Below are positions 14,406 to 25,194 of a stretch of DNA of 64,000 nucleotides, in pieces (positions within the stretch are counted from its first letter, which is position 1; each line of letters opens with the position of its first letter). The DNA is taken from contig JAIXMP010000036.1 of NCBI GenBank assembly GCA_025677815.1, positions 1 to 64,000 of the forward strand, given 5' to 3'. A program made the translations under genes and the position numbers. This DNA is from Phascolomyces articulosus. Taxonomy: Eukaryota > Mucoromycota > Mucoromycetes > Mucorales > Lichtheimiaceae. The notes below the pieces were generated by a model, which saw nothing but the letters and a program-made list of their open reading frames with translations, searched no databases and had not been told where the DNA came from.

Positions 14406-16305
14406 CAATTTTTACAAAATATATGTTGTGATTGGTTGATTGCTCTTTTAATTAATAATAATAATGATATTATTGTTTTACAAAGGCAAGGCACAACAAA
14501 GAAAAAAAGGGTGCTTTCTGGAAAAGAGGAAGCAACAAATCCTGGTGCAGAGGGTTGAAATAAATGTGTTGGATCAAAAGTCCTACCGTACAATTCCACC
14601 ACGCAGGCCCCGATTGTGTTTGTTATTTATTTGATGATTCAATTCGTTTACATCATTTTTATATTATGTTTTTTAGGTTATTATTGCTTATCGTCGTTGT
14701 CACTGCTTTTGAAACTATAGTATAATAATAAAAATATCAGTATCATAATTGAAACAAATATAACAAGATGATGATAGTCAGTTTATTATAGTAATTGTAA
14801 AGCGTATCGTCTATTAGATATTAAAAGAGGGGGAGTGGAAGAGTAATAGTTACTATCCCCCAGACAACTGTCTTTGTTCAATAGGGAATTTTTTAAGGAG
14901 AAAATGTTTTTATTAATCCTTTGCATATCGTTAAAAAAAATACTTTGCGCTATTAAATATCTTACAGCACGTAATCATCATCCATCATATACACCTCAAT
15001 ATAAGCTAGCTGTAATGTGATATTTAATGCTGCTTGACTCAATACCTTCACCATTCAATAGCTTTAAATCAAGCAAATAATAGTAATCTATCACCATCAT
15101 TATGTATTGTGCCACGAAATTGATATATTGTTATACCAATAAGCAGCCACTATGGCGATCCTGTCATTGAAAAGAATAAGCAGATACTTTGACAATAAAC
15201 TAGCTATATATATTAATCGATGTATAGAATTAATATATATCCAAGATATTTGGTCTATAATTGGGTAACTTTAATATCATACTTACTAATGAAATAAGCC
15301 GTTGTGCAAGGATTAAAAACATTGCAAGCTACTTGCTAATTGGAGCTTACAATAAAATTCATCTTTTATTACAAAAGAAAATGATATTTACTAATAAGCT
15401 TTATTGTTTACATTTCGTATACGCAGCCAAAAATTCTCCAGCATAAAGATTTAAATATCGATTTTCAAATGTGATAGTTTTATATAAGTCCAACATAATC
15501 AAGTATTTTAGATGGTTTGGTTGATTTACTTTGTCAATTACTATAGTGAATAAGTAACCTTTTTAATTTTTATATCATAGTAGATATAGTAAAGAAGATG
15601 CATTCATTCATAGTTTGGGATTTGTAAATGTATCTGGCTCACCAAGAAAAAAAAACAAATATATCAGTAGAATCTGAAGTGCTTTATCATTAACTGGTGA
15701 GCGTTACTACGTGGCTTTATCGGTTGAAAATCATCCTTTTCGTAATATTACAAATAATACGTTTGCAAAAAAAAGTACTGGGATTCCAAGTATAATATAC
15801 TACATCCATCCATTGAAAACAATAATGGATGACATATCACATCAGGTTTTTGTTATAATTTTATACTCATGCTAATAGAATCCAAAAATAATAGTATAAT
15901 ACTTCAACGAGTTTGATATAGATCTACGTTCATTACTAATCAATGGATAGATATACTTCTTACAACATTGAACCTCAATAGGAGTATATGTCAATCAGCC
16001 ATTTGATAAAGAGTCAATAATGAGGTGAGATAATTATATTACCACACAAAGGTTGTCATAGGTAGTCTAAAGAACAATGGTGAATGGGGTTAATATTTTT
16101 GCAACCTATCACATGTGTTAAATCATGATAGACGAATCAAAATAAGCTTTTTAAGGATGACGAGATCGGCACTTTCAGCCAATAGCAACTCAACATCGGA
16201 CTTGCAGAGGATATCTAATGAAATTTGCTTATAATCTCCAACTGAGAAACAAAAGCGAACGGGAACAACTCTTCCCACACTTGTTCTTTTTTGACACAAT
16301 TAGTA
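14406..16305. other. Divergent promoter region between MED14 and cysteine synthase; possible eroded ORF
   Basis: No intact gene seen in 1.9 kb. The outer parts should hold the two divergent promoters; a poly-pyrimidine leader precedes the cysteine synthase ATG. In the middle, 15579-15883 on the plus strand reads as a nearly open frame interrupted by one TGA, with the phrases DAFIHSLGFVNVSGSPR and GERYYVALSVENHPFRN. It resembles a decayed coding fragment, but I do not recognise it. Other short frames here look random. Confidence 0.4.
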
Positions 16306-17883
16306 ATGAACAGACTGAGCTCATTCGTTCGTGCCTATTCTACCGTTCAACCCGGTCTTCGCCCTGGCGTAAGTCTTCTTAAATATTCTATTGATACTTG
16401 TTCTCTAGGTAAAGTTAAACACGAGAATTGCTCTTTATTTTGATAGATCACTAAAGGTTTTATTGGTGCCATTGGTAACACTCCCTTGGTAAGTTTTTTT
16501 GTTTACTTTTTCCCATTATTACAATGGCAAGGAAATGAAGCAGACATTAGATATTAAAGAATAAAGAATGGCTGGGTTTATTATTATTAGATTCGTTTGA
16601 ACCGCTTGAGTGAGGAAACTGGCTCTGATATTTTGGCCAAAGCTGAATTCATGAATCCTGGCGGTTCTGTTAAGGATCGTGCTGCTCTCTTCGTTGTTAA
16701 GGATGCTGAGGAAAAGGGTTTGATTAAGGCTGGTGGTACTGTTGTTGAAGGTACTGCTGGTAACACCGGTATTGGTTTGGCTCATGTCTGCCGTGCTAAG
16801 GGTTACAAATGTGTCATTTACATGCCTAACACTCAGGTAAATAGAGAGAAAGAGAGAAAGAAAGGATACATTACGATGAAACCGAGGAAAAGGGAAAGAG
16901 AGGAAACTCAATTTGTTTTTCTTAATTTTTTTATTAGTCTCAAGAAAAGATTGACTTGCTGCGTATGTTGGGCGCTGAAGTTCATCCCGTCCCTGCTGTC
17001 GCTTTCGACAACCCAGAAAATTATAACCATCAAGCTAAACGCCACGCTGAAAGCTTGGATAACGCTGTCTGGACCAATCAATTCGATAACATTGCTAATC
17101 GTCGTGCTCACATCGAAACCACTGGTCCTGAAATTTGGACACAAACTGAAGGCCGTTTAGATGGTTTCACTTGCGCTACTGGTACCGGCGGTACTTTCGC
17201 TGGCACCTCCCGTTACTTGAAGACTCAAGATAGCAACATTAAGGCATATATCGCTGATCCTCCAGGGTCTGTCTTGCACAGCTATATCCAAAGCGGTGGC
17301 AAGTCATTTGATCGTGCTGGTGGTTCTATTACTGAAGGTATTGGTCAGGGTCGTATCACTGATAACGTAGCTCCTGATGTAGAGATTGTTGATGGTTCAT
17401 TCTGTGTCCCCGATGAAGAATCTATTGCCATGCTTTACCGTTTGTTGGATGAGGAAGGCATCTATGTTGGTGCAAGCTCTGCGTTGAACGTTGTTGCTGC
17501 TACCAAGTTGGCTAAGGAATTGGGTCCTGGTAAGTTTTTTGTTTATGAATAAAAATAAATGTCGGAAAGAGTAAAAAAAAAAAAAGGGCAAGATGGAAGA
17601 AGTGTTGTTCGAAGTTCTAAATTCGGTTTAATTATATATTTATAGGCAAGCGTGTTGCTACCATCTTGGCTGATGGTGCTTACCGATATCAATCACGTCT
17701 TTTCAGTAAGTTTTTTTTTTTTTTTTTTTTTTTTTTTGAGAAAAAGAAGAGAGAAGGGATGAACTCAACAACTTTTATCCATATTATTATTCTTAATTTT
17801 TACTAGGCCGCACTTGGCTCGAAAGCAAGAAGCTTGATGGTGCTATCCCTGAGCATTTGCAAAAGTACATTGTTTTACCATAG
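16306..17883 (+). CDS. Cysteine synthase (O-acetylserine sulfhydrylase type), probably mitochondrial
   Basis: PLP-dependent beta-replacement enzyme of cysteine synthesis. Six exons give 359 residues: 16306-16368, 16447-16488, 16591-16836, 16938-17529, 17646-17705, 17807-17883. The PLP lysine is K63 in [11 protein letters not shown], the substrate loop GTAGNTG is at residues 89-95, and the PLP-phosphate loop is [11 protein letters not shown]. The C-terminal block [15 protein letters not shown] followed by [17 protein letters not shown] is typical of the fungal mitochondrial branch (yeast Mcy1-like, Aspergillus cysteine synthase 2) rather than the bacterial CysK tail. The first exon ([19 protein letters not shown]) is Arg/Ser rich without acids, as expected for a mitochondrial presequence. 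Codons are notably GC-richer and more uniform than in the neighbours, suggesting high expression. Intron 5 contains a long poly-T run. Whether it uses O-acetylserine as sole substrate is inference. Confidence 0.92.
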
Positions 17884-18085
17884 ACAAATGTATTTATATC
17901 CGTAATATTTGCCACCCTATTGCCCTCTTTTTCCTCACTCGAAAGAAAATTGTATTTTTTAGAAAGCATTTAGAAAAATAAAAAAGTGTTCGTGAAGCTG
18001 TATTCAATTTCACTTGCCGAATAGCATAAAACTTTATAATCATTGCCATGAAAAAAATTCCGTTTCTCTGCTCACTTCGTTAAAA

Positions 18086-18718
18086 ATGGGTAAAAAAAAA
18101 GCTGCCAATCAAGGACCTAATCAACAACATTTACAAGCATACCAACGGATGAACTTTTTATATCAAGCTTCAATTCTCATGTCTACTACATTGATATCAT
18201 CAAATGATAAAGAATCCAGTGGGAAACCACAATCACTTGTACCACTCGGTCGTTATTATAATAGCAATATGAAAAAGATTGCAAGAAAACTCGTTTTACG
18301 ATCGTAAGGGATATTCGAGAAAGGAAGAAAAAGCCATAAACACGTTTATCTCTCCATATATATATATATATATATATATCAAAACACGCACATAAATTAA
18401 AAAAAGTTGATTTTATATAGTGATCCGAGTGTCAAACGAGTTATTTGTAAACGATGTGACACAGCACTGTTGCCTGTCTTGACAGCTTCTGTACGAACTC
18501 GAGGTAGTTATTTCTATGGAGAGCGAGATAGGGAGGGGGCACACAATAAAAAGGAAGTAAAAATAATTTCTCAATGGCAATAATTAGGTAAACCAACCGC
18601 CACTGTGTCAACATGCAAGATGTGTGGCACTCAAAAGCGATTTGTTGCAAATCCAAAATATCAACTCTTTAATGATAATCCTGAAAATATCATATCTACA
18701 GAACAAGATAAATCATAG
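18086..18718 (+). CDS. rpr2: RNase P protein subunit Rpp21/Rpr2
   Basis: Zinc-ribbon protein subunit of nuclear RNase P, which removes 5' leaders from pre-tRNA. Three exons (18086-18303, 18421-18503, 18588-18718) give 143 residues. The N-terminus is basic (MGKKKAANQ), followed by the helical region HLQAYQRMNFLYQASILM and the block LGRYYNSNMKKIARKLVLR. The zinc site is formed by C82/C85 (VICKRC) and C110/C113 (STCKMC), the classic Rpr2/Rpp21/Snm1 arrangement. The closely related Snm1 is the RNase MRP version in yeast; the single general family member here is more likely Rpp21/Rpr2. The start was chosen because the ATG directly precedes the Lys-rich N-terminus. Intron 1 has a (TA)n stretch. The gene lies directly upstream of a TFIIIC subunit gene on the same strand. 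Confidence 0.87.
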
Positions 18719-19109
18719 CATATTTACACTCTGTTCTATATTTCCTTGGATAAATATCTGTTTTGGACATGTACTTTTATATATCTATGCCCTTCATACA
18801 CACACGTATACGTGCACATATCATCCTTCCGCTAATATATATACTATTTTTTCTTTCCTTGTCAAGCATCTAAGTTATAAATTAATCTCATCCATGCAAT
18901 CTTTCATTATTATGCAATAATAATATTATGATTATGTATTTTGGTGGTCAGTATGACTATTTATAATAATAATAACAATTGGGGACTAATGAATGCGAGT
19001 GACAACATTTTTTTGTTAAAGCATTCAGAAAGTTACCTGGAAGATTGAGCACCAATTTTTTTCTCCTTATACATTTTTACCGCAACACACACGTATATAT
19101 ATCGTGATC
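18719..19109. other. Intergenic stretch before the TFIIIC gene
   Basis: No gene seen. AT-rich sequence with the 3' end of rpr2 and the promoter and leader of the next gene. Confidence 0.5.
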
Positions 19110-21675
19110 ATGGATCAGACCTTTAATCTTACCATTCCAAATCGTAAATTCATATTGGTTGAATATCCAGGGCGAGTCAAGAATGTAGATCGAGCACTTA
19201 AAACTCTTGGAGGTGAAAAAGCAATTGTCAATGTACGATATAAATATATATTTTCAAAAAAGGATCACCCTACCCATAGCACGTTAAATTATCAAACAAA
19301 AGTTTTTCCATGATCATTACGTATACTTTTGATTTATCATACTGTATGCTCTATAGCTTCTTGATAAGGATGTCAAAACGATCGAACTTCGACAACGCCC
19401 CGAAGATCCGTTTTGTCACCCCATTGCAGGAGACGTTTTACCTTCAAGTAGTCTTTTATTGAAGGTCACTAAACGGAAAAAGAAAAATCAACCAGATGAA
19501 GAAGCAACGTTTAAAACAGAAGCTCTTGGCACTATATCTAAAACGTGCCGTTTCCGAGGTAAAATGATAATAATAGTGTTTTTTGAAAGTAATAAAGCAG
19601 AAAGGAATCATCCGTGATGATTTTGTTGGTTAGTTGAATATTAAAATACAAATCCTACAAAAAAATAGCAATGGCAGATTTTCAGTATATTGTACCAAAA
19701 GATAACAAGTTAAGACAGCTGCGACAGAGTTTGGAAGAAGGAAGAGGTATATTACGATCAGGAAGAGACCTTATAAGATACTTTTTTTTTTTTTTTGCTT
19801 ATTAACCATGTTATAATTCCTTGTAGTAAACGATATACTGAACTTTCAAATTGATGAAGATAAAAGTACAATGGTGCAGATCCCACCACCCATCTTTAGT
19901 ATGCGTGAAACACCCTTTGATTATAAGTATGTTGTTATTTGATAAGATGAAGCTTGGCATTTATTTTAGTTTTTCTAATCATATGTAAAAAAAAGTTATA
20001 ACCAAAACCAACCTATTATGCGTGTACGAGTGCGACAACGGGATGGCAGTGTAAGTTTATCTTTTGTCTTGAATAACTTATAAACAATGTGTTAAAAACA
20101 AAATAAATAAATAAATAAAGGTTATTAATGTACTGTTATTTTTTATAGTATGCAATCAGATTGGTTCATCGATTCAAACGTCCCGCACTTGAAATTGCAT
20201 CTATAAAGTTCGAGGAAGCCAAAGTCCCTGAAGGTCCCCAATTTGATACTGATCTTTTGAAGACTGAGGAACAAACTCTTGCAGATGAGTTAAAGAAGGT
20301 TGGTATTTATATAGCATATAGAAACACGATCAAGAAAAATCCAAGAACGGCTGATAAAAAACTAACGAAAATTTATAGTTATTCGAAGAACGGGTTATTT
20401 GGACACGTGTAGGTATCCTTAATCATGTTGAAGCATCACGACAACGATATTTACGTGGGTAAGTTAACCAAACATTCGAAAATATACATGCGTATATATA
20501 TATTTATTTACTTAAAAAACAACAATAGAGCTTTGAATACTGTTGCATATACTTTTCGTACGGGTCCATGGCGTGAATGCTGGATAAAATATGGAATTGA
20601 TCCTCGAATAGATAAAAAATACCACATGTAAGCAAAAAAACGAATTTGATTATTTTGCCTTTCTTCCATCATTTGACATATCTTTTTTTTTATATCTTTT
20701 GTTAGATATCAACACTTGGGTATTCGTGGACTGTTTGATTTTATGGATGCAAGAGTTCCTACTGGTACGCGTAAAGGATTTAACCGTGTTGTCAAGCAAA
20801 GTATAGCTAATGCGAAGAAAGAGATAACGGCAAAGTAAGTTGTTTCAACAGTTTCTTATCAGTGGAAGCAGAAGAAATAAACGACCATCTTATCGAACCC
20901 ATGGTTATAATGTTTTATTTTATATCACAGCCGTGAAGAAAATGTGAATCTTATTTTTGATGGCAAGAATGCTCCACCGAAAAGTGCAGTGATATGTCTA
21001 GTCGATGTAACTGATCCGGATTTTCAAGTTTTATTAAATTCTCCCAAGTATTTAAAATCAGTGTGCACAAAAGATTCCGGGTTTTATTACGCTTGTGTAC
21101 TTGATAGGCTTCGCAATATGATAAAGAAAAAAATGTTGGAATGGAAATCAACTGGTAAAATGAGCCACTTACCCAGTATTACCAAAGGACTTGATCAAGC
21201 AATAGCCAAAGAAATTGAAAGCAAGAAATATGACGAGTCCATGGGCTTTGTAGATCGAGGAGATCATAACGAAGAAGGAGGAGAGAGGGATAATTATTAT
21301 CCTCATGAGCGACGCAGTGATGATAAAGGAAAAGGCAAAAGTACAAGAACCAAGAGTAAAGAAGAATCGGTAAAGGCTATAGCAGTATTAAATTTCCTTT
21401 ATATATAAAAGTTGGTAAAATTCATTTACTAAATTATTTATTTTTATATATAGTTTGCAGAAACTTTACGACAAATCCAAGGTTTCAATTTTGGATCGAT
21501 TGATTTGAATGAATTGGAAGAATTCGATTTTGATGATTTGATAGGTGATGATATTGTTGAAGCAGAAGATGTAGAAGAAGGAGAAGAAGTAGCAGGGGAA
21601 GCGGACGATGACAATGATGAAGAAGAGCATGAGGATAAACCTTTATGGGAATTAAAAGATGATTTTGACTTGTAA
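19110..21675 (+). CDS. sfc1: Transcription factor IIIC subunit (tau95 / Sfc1 / GTF3C5)
   Basis: Subunit of TFIIIC, which binds the internal A-box of tRNA genes and recruits TFIIIB for RNA polymerase III. Eleven exons give 558 residues: 19110-19232, 19357-19558, 19669-19746, 19827-19926, 19996-20050, 20149-20298, 20379-20458, 20529-20627, 20706-20834, 20931-21369, 21454-21675. Family blocks are FILVEYPGRVKNVDRALKTL at the N-terminus (tau95 dimerisation part), IELRQRPEDPFCHPIAGD, the linker QTLADELKKLFEERVIWTR and the DNA-binding part VAYTFRTGPWRECWIKYGID followed by DPRIDKKYH and YQHLGIRGLFD. The C-terminus is strongly acidic (exon 11 is rich in Glu and Asp), as in yeast Tfc1. The intron 6 donor GTTGGT is weak but gives the conserved junction. 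The 19110 ATG was preferred over the upstream GTG. Confidence 0.9.
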
Positions 21676-21965
21676 TAAATATGAAAAAAGATACATTGAT
21701 AACATAATACGATGTTATAGTAAATTGTTGTAATATGAAATACCATTATTAATTTGAAGTCAGGACAATGGGTTTCTGGTAACATGGGAATTCCCCTTGA
21801 TTGATTTGTTTGATTCTCCTTGCATAAAACTGGAGTTGAAAATCATAAACCCGTCAGGTCCTTCTGTAACTTTTTTTTTTTTTTTTTTACTCAAAACAAC
21901 CCACATCTGACAATCTTGGTCACAATCACTACAATCGTGAAAAAATAATAAAAACATTATTGCCC

Positions 21966-24063
21966 ATGGCAACCACTCCCTTTAATAAAGGTAATTCGAT
22001 GATTGGGTGCATAACTACAGTTGTCATCCCAATAAAATATTTAGTAGGAAATGTCTAGCGCCCTAGGTATTCCCCACGTTATATATAGTTATTGAAGCTT
22101 ACATACTTGAAAACCAAAGTAAACAACCTTCTCTAGCCAAATTCGTCGATAGTCATCGTCAATTCATTATTAATTCATCCAAAGTTAATGATGCCTTGGG
22201 AACCATTTGGCCATTACGATTTGGAAACGCAGCTCGATGTTTAAAAATCGATATCGTGAGTTGGAGCACATACACATATACTTTTATTTCTTTTTATATA
22301 ATTATATCCAAAAATTCATGCAAGTTTATCTTACTTCAGTTCCTTTGCTGGTTTTAATGTAAAGTCCTCCAGTAAAGTAGATTGGCGAAAGATTGCTGAA
22401 GAAGTTCTAAAGAAAAGACAAGTACCAGAATATACCAAACCAACAGTAATAGGAAAAAAAAGATCATCGCGAATTATCGATAAATTATCTACTTCATCCA
22501 CATCTTCAAGTGTAACAATTACTGGGTCGATTAGTGTTGCAAGTAGTTCAGAGAGTTCTTTGTTAATCGAAGATCGCCAGGCGATCGAAAAAGTATACGC
22601 TGACTTGGATGATGAGACACTATGGACTTTAAGCACTGGAACAATTGTTGAAAAGCAAATGGAACGGTTGGCGGTGGGCTGTTCATATGAACAGTAAGTT
22701 TTTTAACTTGTATACGTATTATATGTATTCTGCTTTTGATGTTTTTTTTTCTTACAAAACTTTTTTTATAAATCGCGCAGTCCATGTCACTCGTTGATAC
22801 TTGATCTTGATGATTCTATCCGGTTTAACTATTTTACCGAATCAGAAATAAACGAAATCAGGGAATATAACACGCCAAATCTACCCGCTCTTCCCAAAAA
22901 CATCAGTGATTATTTAAAAAAATATAAAGGAAAGGTGAGTATACATCCAATCTTGAGAATGTATTTTGGGTTTAATGATTGACATCTACTGCTAGTACAT
23001 ATAGATAGTGTGCAATATAAACTAACTATCCCATTTTTTATTTACATATAACCTAAAAAAAGCATTCAACCGAAGAAATTTTTGAAGTAGCTCATCATCC
23101 GTTTTTTCATCCACGTAAAGATGCAGATCTTCATTGGGTTCATCAAGCAATCTTACGTGGCCTTGACCTTATCTTTTATGAATATCTCAAATCTTCTGAT
23201 CACACAGAGGGAGACATTATGCGTAGAGTGTGCGGTACCTTGGTTGAAGAGTGTTTTGATGAATCAAACTTTATTGTGCGCAGGTAACAAGATAATAAAA
23301 TATTTAGGGCAGGAGATACATATATTGACGAAGAGAAATGCTATTTATATCATTTTTAGTGATGAAAAATCCTGCGAATCTTCGTCTGAAAGCAAGAATA
23401 TTTGTAGAAGTCTACCCAGTTCTGATCCATTGGCGAGAAAAGCAACCGGAACCAAAGTGGATATGCTGATTAAATATCTATCGGAAGAGTATGGATGCGC
23501 TGAAGCAAGTCGAAAGCGAGAAACAAGCACAACGAAGGAATTGAAAGAAAGTATGTTCAAATGTCCCAAAATAATCAAGGATATGTTTTACAAAGTCACC
23601 AAGTCAAATCCAACCAAAGTTCATGATCTTCTTGTCGTAGGCTTTGTAATTACAGGTATATACTTATATAGGTGAAATATAAATGTGTAGAAAAAAAATG
23701 AGTATCAGATTGTTTCATCTAAATTCTATTCTTTGTATGACGTTTAATGAACAGGACCTAACTTAATTTTTGTTATTTTATATAAAGGATTACGACTAAC
23801 AATTCTAACGTTGGATTGTCCTGCTAGATATGCTTGTCGAATATATCGTTTTGGCCCTTTACAGTATCCAGACTGAAGAAACATTTGTTGCCAGAATAAC
23901 TGCCCTTATCACCAGCATGTGGCAATTCAAGACGCTGATGGAAAATAATTTGGAAATGGTACTTAATAACGAAGATATTTTTGTACCGACGTTCAAAAGT
24001 CCATCAGCAATTGCTCCTTTAACCCCAACGTTCACTCCACAAAAGAAACCGAAAAAGAAGTGA
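21966..24063 (+). CDS. Orphan-family protein, reading frame broken twice (possible pseudogene)
   Basis: Not a protein of known function. The style (blocks such as DADLHWVHQAILRGLDL, KVDMLIKYLSEEYGCAEASR and LTILTLDCPARYACRIY) resembles expanded uncharacterised families that I associate with Mucoromycota. Exons are 21966-21990 (MATTPFNK), 22089-22255, 22340-22693, 22781-22934, 23063-23283, 23360-23655 and 23788 onward. Phases agree everywhere except two places. Exon 2 ends in phase 0 while exon 3 needs two carried bases. The last exon hits TGA at 23874 (after GPLQYPD) while the frame one base later stays open to 24063 with protein-like sequence (EETFVARITALITSMWQF) and a basic Lys-rich end. 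Either the gene is decaying, the sequence has small indels, or an unusual splice is used. Serine-rich in the middle; no membrane segment. Confidence 0.55.
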
Positions 24064-25194
24064 ATCACTTTACATATGAACCCCGTTGTTCATATATATT
24101 ATATCATTTCAATATTTTGTTATGTTCTGTATGCTCTTTTGTTGTTCTTTCTTTTGTCATTATCCAATTATAGTTCTTTCTCCCTCCCTTTTTTTCTTTG
24201 TTGTTCGTATAAAATCAAATAAATAAATCAAATGTATATAAAAAAGTTGAGATATATATTTATAATGTTGATTTATAGGGAAAAGTATGTATATATTTTC
24301 TATGACCTATGATGGACAAAAAAAAAAAAAAACCGAGCTTCACGTATCAGAAACAGATTCGTCATGTACACAGTATAGAAGTCTTCATCCCTCATACACC
24401 CACCATTTTAAACTGATCGAATAACTGTCGGTATGTCGGTATGTACAAAATAAGTGCATCCGATGGCTCAATATCGTTAGATGTATATACAGTGGTGCTC
24501 TTTTTTTTTTTTTTTTTGATATAATGGTATGAGTATGGTTTCTTTTTCCTTGTTTCAAAATATATTTATATTTGCCTCACCTTTTTGTTTTCTGCAACAT
24601 TATACCAGAGGATTCTATTGCAAGTGACTGATAGTTAAAACCTGGAACTCAAGAACCACAGTGTTGGGTAAACTATGGAACACTGTTCCAAGGAATACGA
24701 CAAAACTTACTCGGGCTTTCTTTTGCTCTGCTCGAACAGCACGTCAGAGTATTCAGTCCTTGTAATCCCCATTCCATAGAGTTTTTACCACATTGTTCGT
24801 ATTCAACTAGAGTATAAAAATAAACCGAAGAGAAGTATCATAATAGTAAAAAAAACTTTTTATTGTATTGTCTTTTACCTTTTACTTTTATATAAAGCGG
24901 ATGAGGAGGGAACAATATATATGTAGCTGGCTGTGATAAAAAGCGAATCTCCATAAAGAAAAAGATAACCACAACCTATCAAACAAACTTCAAACATAAT
25001 CATAACAAGTGTATAAAACATCAGCAAAAGATATATATTAAAAGTTAATGCCTTTTTTTACGTAATTTAATAACAATTTATTACCATGACATTAGAACAA
25101 CTATAATAATTTAAAGGTGGTTTGCAAACGAAGGAGCATAATTTTTTAGTGTGATATTCTAACTAAGCACCCGAGTTTCTCTCCTTTACCAACA
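24064..25194. other. Intergenic stretch with a possible structured RNA
   Basis: No protein gene seen in 1.1 kb. Around 24600-24800 the base composition is clearly GC-richer than its surroundings and contains a hairpin: ACAGTGTT at 24658-24665 pairs with AACACTGT at 24679-24686, and CCTGGAAC at 24641-24648 faces GTTCCAAGG at 24685-24693 with one bulge. A non-coding RNA is possible but unproven. The remainder is AT-rich with T-runs, and the end holds the F-box gene promoter. Confidence 0.35.

Noticed and set aside
15261..15446. 61-codon plus-strand open frame
   Set aside because: Short, no family resemblance, no leader or splice context.
22051..22088. ATG at 22051 as start of the orphan gene with a 22-nt intron
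   Set aside because: An intron of 22 nt is too short. The ATG at 21966 with donor GTAATT at 21991 gives the same phase with a normal 98-nt intron.
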